Positions 6,190 through 8,019 of a DNA stretch of 8,019 nucleotides are shown here, in pieces; within the stretch, counting starts at the first letter, position 1; each line of letters starts with the position of its first letter. The notes beneath the pieces were generated by a model. The model made no database searches. It saw only the letters and a program-made list of their open reading frames with translations, and had not been told where the DNA came from. Source of the DNA: Chitinophagaceae bacterium. GTDB lineage: Bacteria; Bacteroidota; Bacteroidia; Chitinophagales; Chitinophagaceae. Location of the stretch: NCBI GenBank assembly GCA_003509845.1, contig DOMR01000070.1, positions 1 to 8,019 of the forward strand. The letters run 5' to 3'. The position numbers and the translations under genes are program-made.

Positions 6190-6603
6190 ATGAAAAATAT
6201 ATTAGTGTTATGTACAGGTAATAGTTGCCGTAGTCAAATAGCAGATGGCTATTTAAAACACTTTGCGAATGGCAAAGCAAATGTATATAGTGCCGGTGTT
6301 GAAACACATGGTGTAAACCCAAAAGCGATTGCAACCATGAAAGCCGATGGGATTGATATATCAAGCAATACTTCTAATAATGTTTTAGAATACCAAGAAG
6401 TGCCTTTTGACTTTATAATTACTGTTTGTGATAATGCAAAGGAGCGTTGTCCCTATTTTCCAAGTAATGCAATAAAATTTCATTATAATTTTCCAGATCC
6501 CGCTAAAGCAAAAGGGACAGAAGATGAAATTGATTTAGCCTTTGCTTCAACCAGAGATTTAATCAAGCAGTATTGCGATGATTTTGTTCAGCAGCATCTT
6601 TAG
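6190..6603 (+). CDS. arsC: Arsenate reductase, thioredoxin-coupled (LMW-phosphatase-like) type
   Basis: This cytoplasmic enzyme reduces arsenate to arsenite, passing electrons through a cascade of three cysteines to thioredoxin. The 137-residue length is normal. The N-terminal P-loop CTGNSCRS contains nucleophile C8 and R14 (C-x5-R). The redox pair C80 and C87 lies in VCDNAKERCPYFP, matching the spacing of C10/C82/C89 in the Staphylococcus aureus enzyme. FPDPA at 101-105 provides the Asp of the phosphatase fold (D103). This places it in the thioredoxin-dependent class rather than the glutaredoxin-dependent E. coli R773 class. Its product is the substrate of ArsM, encoded just upstream, so the two enzymes form a short pathway. 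The stop codon overlaps the end of the convergent cupin gene by 4 bp, leaving no room for a separate terminator. Confidence 0.94.
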   Translation: MKNILVLCTGNSCRSQIADGYLKHFANGKANVYSAGVETHGVNPKAIATMKADGIDISSNTSNNVLEYQEVPFDFIITVCDNAKERCPYFPSNAIKFHYNFPDPAKAKGTEDEIDLAFASTRDLIKQYCDDFVQQHL

Positions 6604-7367
6604 TTCCACTGTATAGCAAAATACAAGCATGGGGTATTGCCAACATTGGTAAGATTGTGCAATATATTTGATCCATATAATACAACATCTCCTGGGTTCG
6701 CCTTTTGATGATCGGTACCAATTTGCATTTCAGCATTGCCATCTAGCATTAATATAATTTCTTCATTCACATGTGTGTGCGGTTCATGGCTTTTGAAACC
6801 AACGTTTAATTGGGTAACATGTATGTCAAATCGATTTAACATGGCAGTAGGGCGATCAAAAAATTGCCTTACCCCACCTCTTTCATGTGGCTTAAATTTG
6901 ATATTGTCCCAAAGGGTAATAAAGGATCCTCCAGCTTTCACACCTCTTTCGATATTTATTTTTTCACCTGCAGAATAACTCATTTCGTAAATCTGTAATA
7001 AGTTAGTACTGTTATTTTTGATTTGTATTTTATCGCCAGGTAATACACATACTACCGATCCTCTGTTTAATTGTAATTTTTGGTCATTGAGTTCAATATC
7101 GGCAATACCGGTTTTAATGACGTAAAATTTTTCCTGTTGTGCTGTAGATTTCCCTTCCCATTTTTTTCCTGTAGGAATACTGATTCCTATCATAGCATGC
7201 TTAGTTAAAATACCCCCTTCGCCCCCGAAAATGGTCGATTTTTGCACCTTAGCGGAATTGCCGTTATTATTGATATCCCATTGATATACTTTGGATTGTA
7301 AGCTATTTTTTTGCGCTTGCAATAGGCCAATCATTAATATTAAAAAAAGTGTAAATCTGAATTTCAT
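6600..7367 (-). CDS. Exported bicupin-domain protein
   Basis: The 255-residue protein has a signal peptide (FTLFLILMIGLLQAQ, probable cleavage after residue 18), so it should be periplasmic or surface-exposed. Two cupin folds follow. The first, about 50-130, has the usual glycine and proline turns (TGIADIELN at 86-94; LPGDKI at 109-114) but lacks the metal-binding His set. The second, about 180-252, has HEPHTHVNEEIILML at 194-208 and PGDVVLYGSNILHNLTN at 225-241, giving the classic H197-x-H199, E203 and H237 ligand set. Metal binding is therefore expected only in the C-terminal domain. Bicupins of this layout include ureidoglycine aminohydrolase-like and sugar-related proteins, but nothing here fixes a substrate, and an exported form argues against a purine-breakdown enzyme. 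It is transcribed divergently from the beta-propeller gene and converges on arsC. I saw no convincing -33/-7 pair in its upstream region (7368-7440). Confidence 0.85.
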   Translation of the reverse strand: MKFRFTLFLILMIGLLQAQKNSLQSKVYQWDINNNGNSAKVQKSTIFGGEGGILTKHAMIGISIPTGKKWEGKSTAQQEKFYVIKTGIADIELNDQKLQLNRGSVVCVLPGDKIQIKNNSTNLLQIYEMSYSAGEKINIERGVKAGGSFITLWDNIKFKPHERGGVRQFFDRPTAMLNRFDIHVTQLNVGFKSHEPHTHVNEEIILMLDGNAEMQIGTDHQKANPGDVVLYGSNILHNLTNVGNTPCLYFAIQWN

Positions 7368-7420
7368 ACAAAATAGTTTAATGATTTATTAATTTGCTTT
7401 TTCGCCAATACATAAAGGAT

Positions 7421-7450
7421 GTTGTGTAATTATGCGTAATTTTATCTTTG
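7421..7450 (+). promoter_or_regulatory. Promoter of the YncE-like gene
   Basis: TTG at 7422-7424 and TATCTTTG at 7443-7450 (exact match to TAnnTTTG) are 18 bp apart, close to the expected spacing. The ATG at 7468 follows 17 nt after the -7 box. Confidence 0.55.
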
Positions 7451-7467
7451 AAAATACAGGATTAGCT

Positions 7468-8019
7468 ATGAAAAAACAAATCTTACTATTAATAACAATG
7501 TGTTTTGCATTATTATTAAATGCCCAAGTGATTCCATCACAAATTACTTTACCTAATGGTTGGAAATTATCGCCTGTAGGAAAATCGTTTGCTTTGGGGG
7601 ATTTACCCTTAAACATAGCTGTGAGTAAATCCGGCAATTTGTTGGCTGTGACGAACAATGGTCAAAGTACACAAAGCATACAACTCATTGATGCTAAGTC
7701 AGAAAAAGTAATTGATTCTGTTGCTATAGGAAAATCATTTTATGGCTTGCAGTTTTCAGCAGATGAAAAATATCTATTCGCTTCAGGCGGACATGATAAT
7801 ATCATTATTAAATATGCAATAAAGGATAAGCATTTATTTAATACAGATACTTTTAAGCTTGGCAAACCTTGGCCTACAGCTATTGGCCCTTCAGGTATTG
7901 CATTAGATGAAAAAAGAAATTTATTATATGTCGTTACGCGTGAGGATAGACAGCTTTATATTTTTGATTTAAAAACAAAACAATTTGTAAAAAAATTATC
8001 TATTGATGGTGAAGCGTAT
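7468..8019 (+). CDS. Exported YncE-like beta-propeller protein, N-terminal part (3' end outside window)
   Basis: The frame from the ATG at 7468 stays open for 184 codons to the window end. It begins with a signal peptide (KKQILLLITMCFALLLNAQ, probable cleavage after residue 19). The mature part starts LPNGWKLSPVGKSFALGDLPLN and continues with seven-bladed-propeller repeats: AVSKSGNLLAVTNNGQ, QLIDAKSEKVIDSVAIGKS, GLQFSADEKYLFASGG, GIALDEKRNLLYVVTRED and LYIFDLKTKQFVKKL, the 'strand-turn-strand, ID-x-K-T' spacing of YVTN/YncE propellers. From memory, proteins opening this way in Bacteroidota often continue into a C-terminal alkaline-phosphatase-like (phosphoesterase) domain; that half would lie beyond the window, so I do not claim it. 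Location should be periplasmic or outer-surface. The gene is divergent from the bicupin gene, sharing about 100 bp of control region. Confidence 0.85.
   Translation, partial: MKKQILLLITMCFALLLNAQVIPSQITLPNGWKLSPVGKSFALGDLPLNIAVSKSGNLLAVTNNGQSTQSIQLIDAKSEKVIDSVAIGKSFYGLQFSADEKYLFASGGHDNIIIKYAIKDKHLFNTDTFKLGKPWPTAIGPSGIALDEKRNLLYVVTREDRQLYIFDLKTKQFVKKLSIDGEAY

Noticed and set aside
6736..6978. Plus-strand reading frame inside the cupin gene
   Set aside because: It is antisense to the conserved second cupin domain, with no promoter or recognisable protein features.
7389..7658. 89-residue minus-strand reading frame
   Set aside because: It lies across the divergent promoter and antisense to the YncE-like signal peptide and first propeller blade; its sequence shows no domain.
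1..8019. CRISPR arrays, tRNA/rRNA genes, insertion sequences, phage or toxin-antitoxin genes
   Set aside because: I saw no spaced direct repeats, tRNA-like cloverleaf, transposase motifs with terminal repeats, or phage or toxin-antitoxin families; the intergenic gaps are all below about 170 bp.

Overview
The window reads as chromosomal DNA of a member of the Bacteroidota, most likely near Chitinophagaceae/Sphingobacteriia. It is AT-rich, lacks clear Shine-Dalgarno sequences, and several genes are preceded by -7 boxes of the Bacteroidota TAnnTTTG type. Exported proteins carry signal peptides ending in the 'xAQ' style common in this phylum. The lineage is inferred from these traits and the protein families, not from a marker gene.

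Layout, left to right. (1) 1-1019: the C-terminal end of an outer-membrane beta-barrel-like protein, followed 2 nt later by a six-helix, half-length MFS-like membrane protein. (2) 1078-2268: a DEAD-box RNA helicase of the RhlE type that begins at a TTG codon. (3) 2315-3287: a small exported four-cysteine protein of unknown function, then a PhnA/YjdM-type zinc-ribbon protein whose promoter box lies almost against its start codon and inside an inverted repeat. (4) 3366-4790: an exported GH29 alpha-L-fucosidase with its own promoter, closed by a 15-bp perfect hairpin. (5) 4959-6603: a compact arsenic operon, arsR-arsM-arsC, with a 13-bp perfect palindromic operator covering the promoter -7 box and the arsR start codon. 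(6) 6600-7367, minus strand: an exported bicupin protein converging on arsC with a 4-bp overlap. (7) 7468-8019: the N-terminal part of an exported YncE-like beta-propeller protein, divergent from the cupin gene and cut by the window end.

The clearest functional unit is the arsenic operon. ArsC reduces arsenate to arsenite, ArsM methylates arsenite with S-adenosylmethionine, and ArsR senses arsenite and should repress the unit. No arsenite efflux gene (arsB or acr3) is present between arsR and the convergent cupin gene, so this locus appears built for methylation rather than export.

Most of the window is ordinary core or accessory Bacteroidota sequence. I found no CRISPR array, transposon, tRNA, rRNA, phage gene or convincing undescribed system. 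The points most worth checking are the efflux-free ars operon with its leaderless-looking palindromic control region, the cysteine-rich termini of ArsR and ArsM, the half-size MFS protein coupled to an outer-membrane protein, and the inverted repeat over the phnA promoter.
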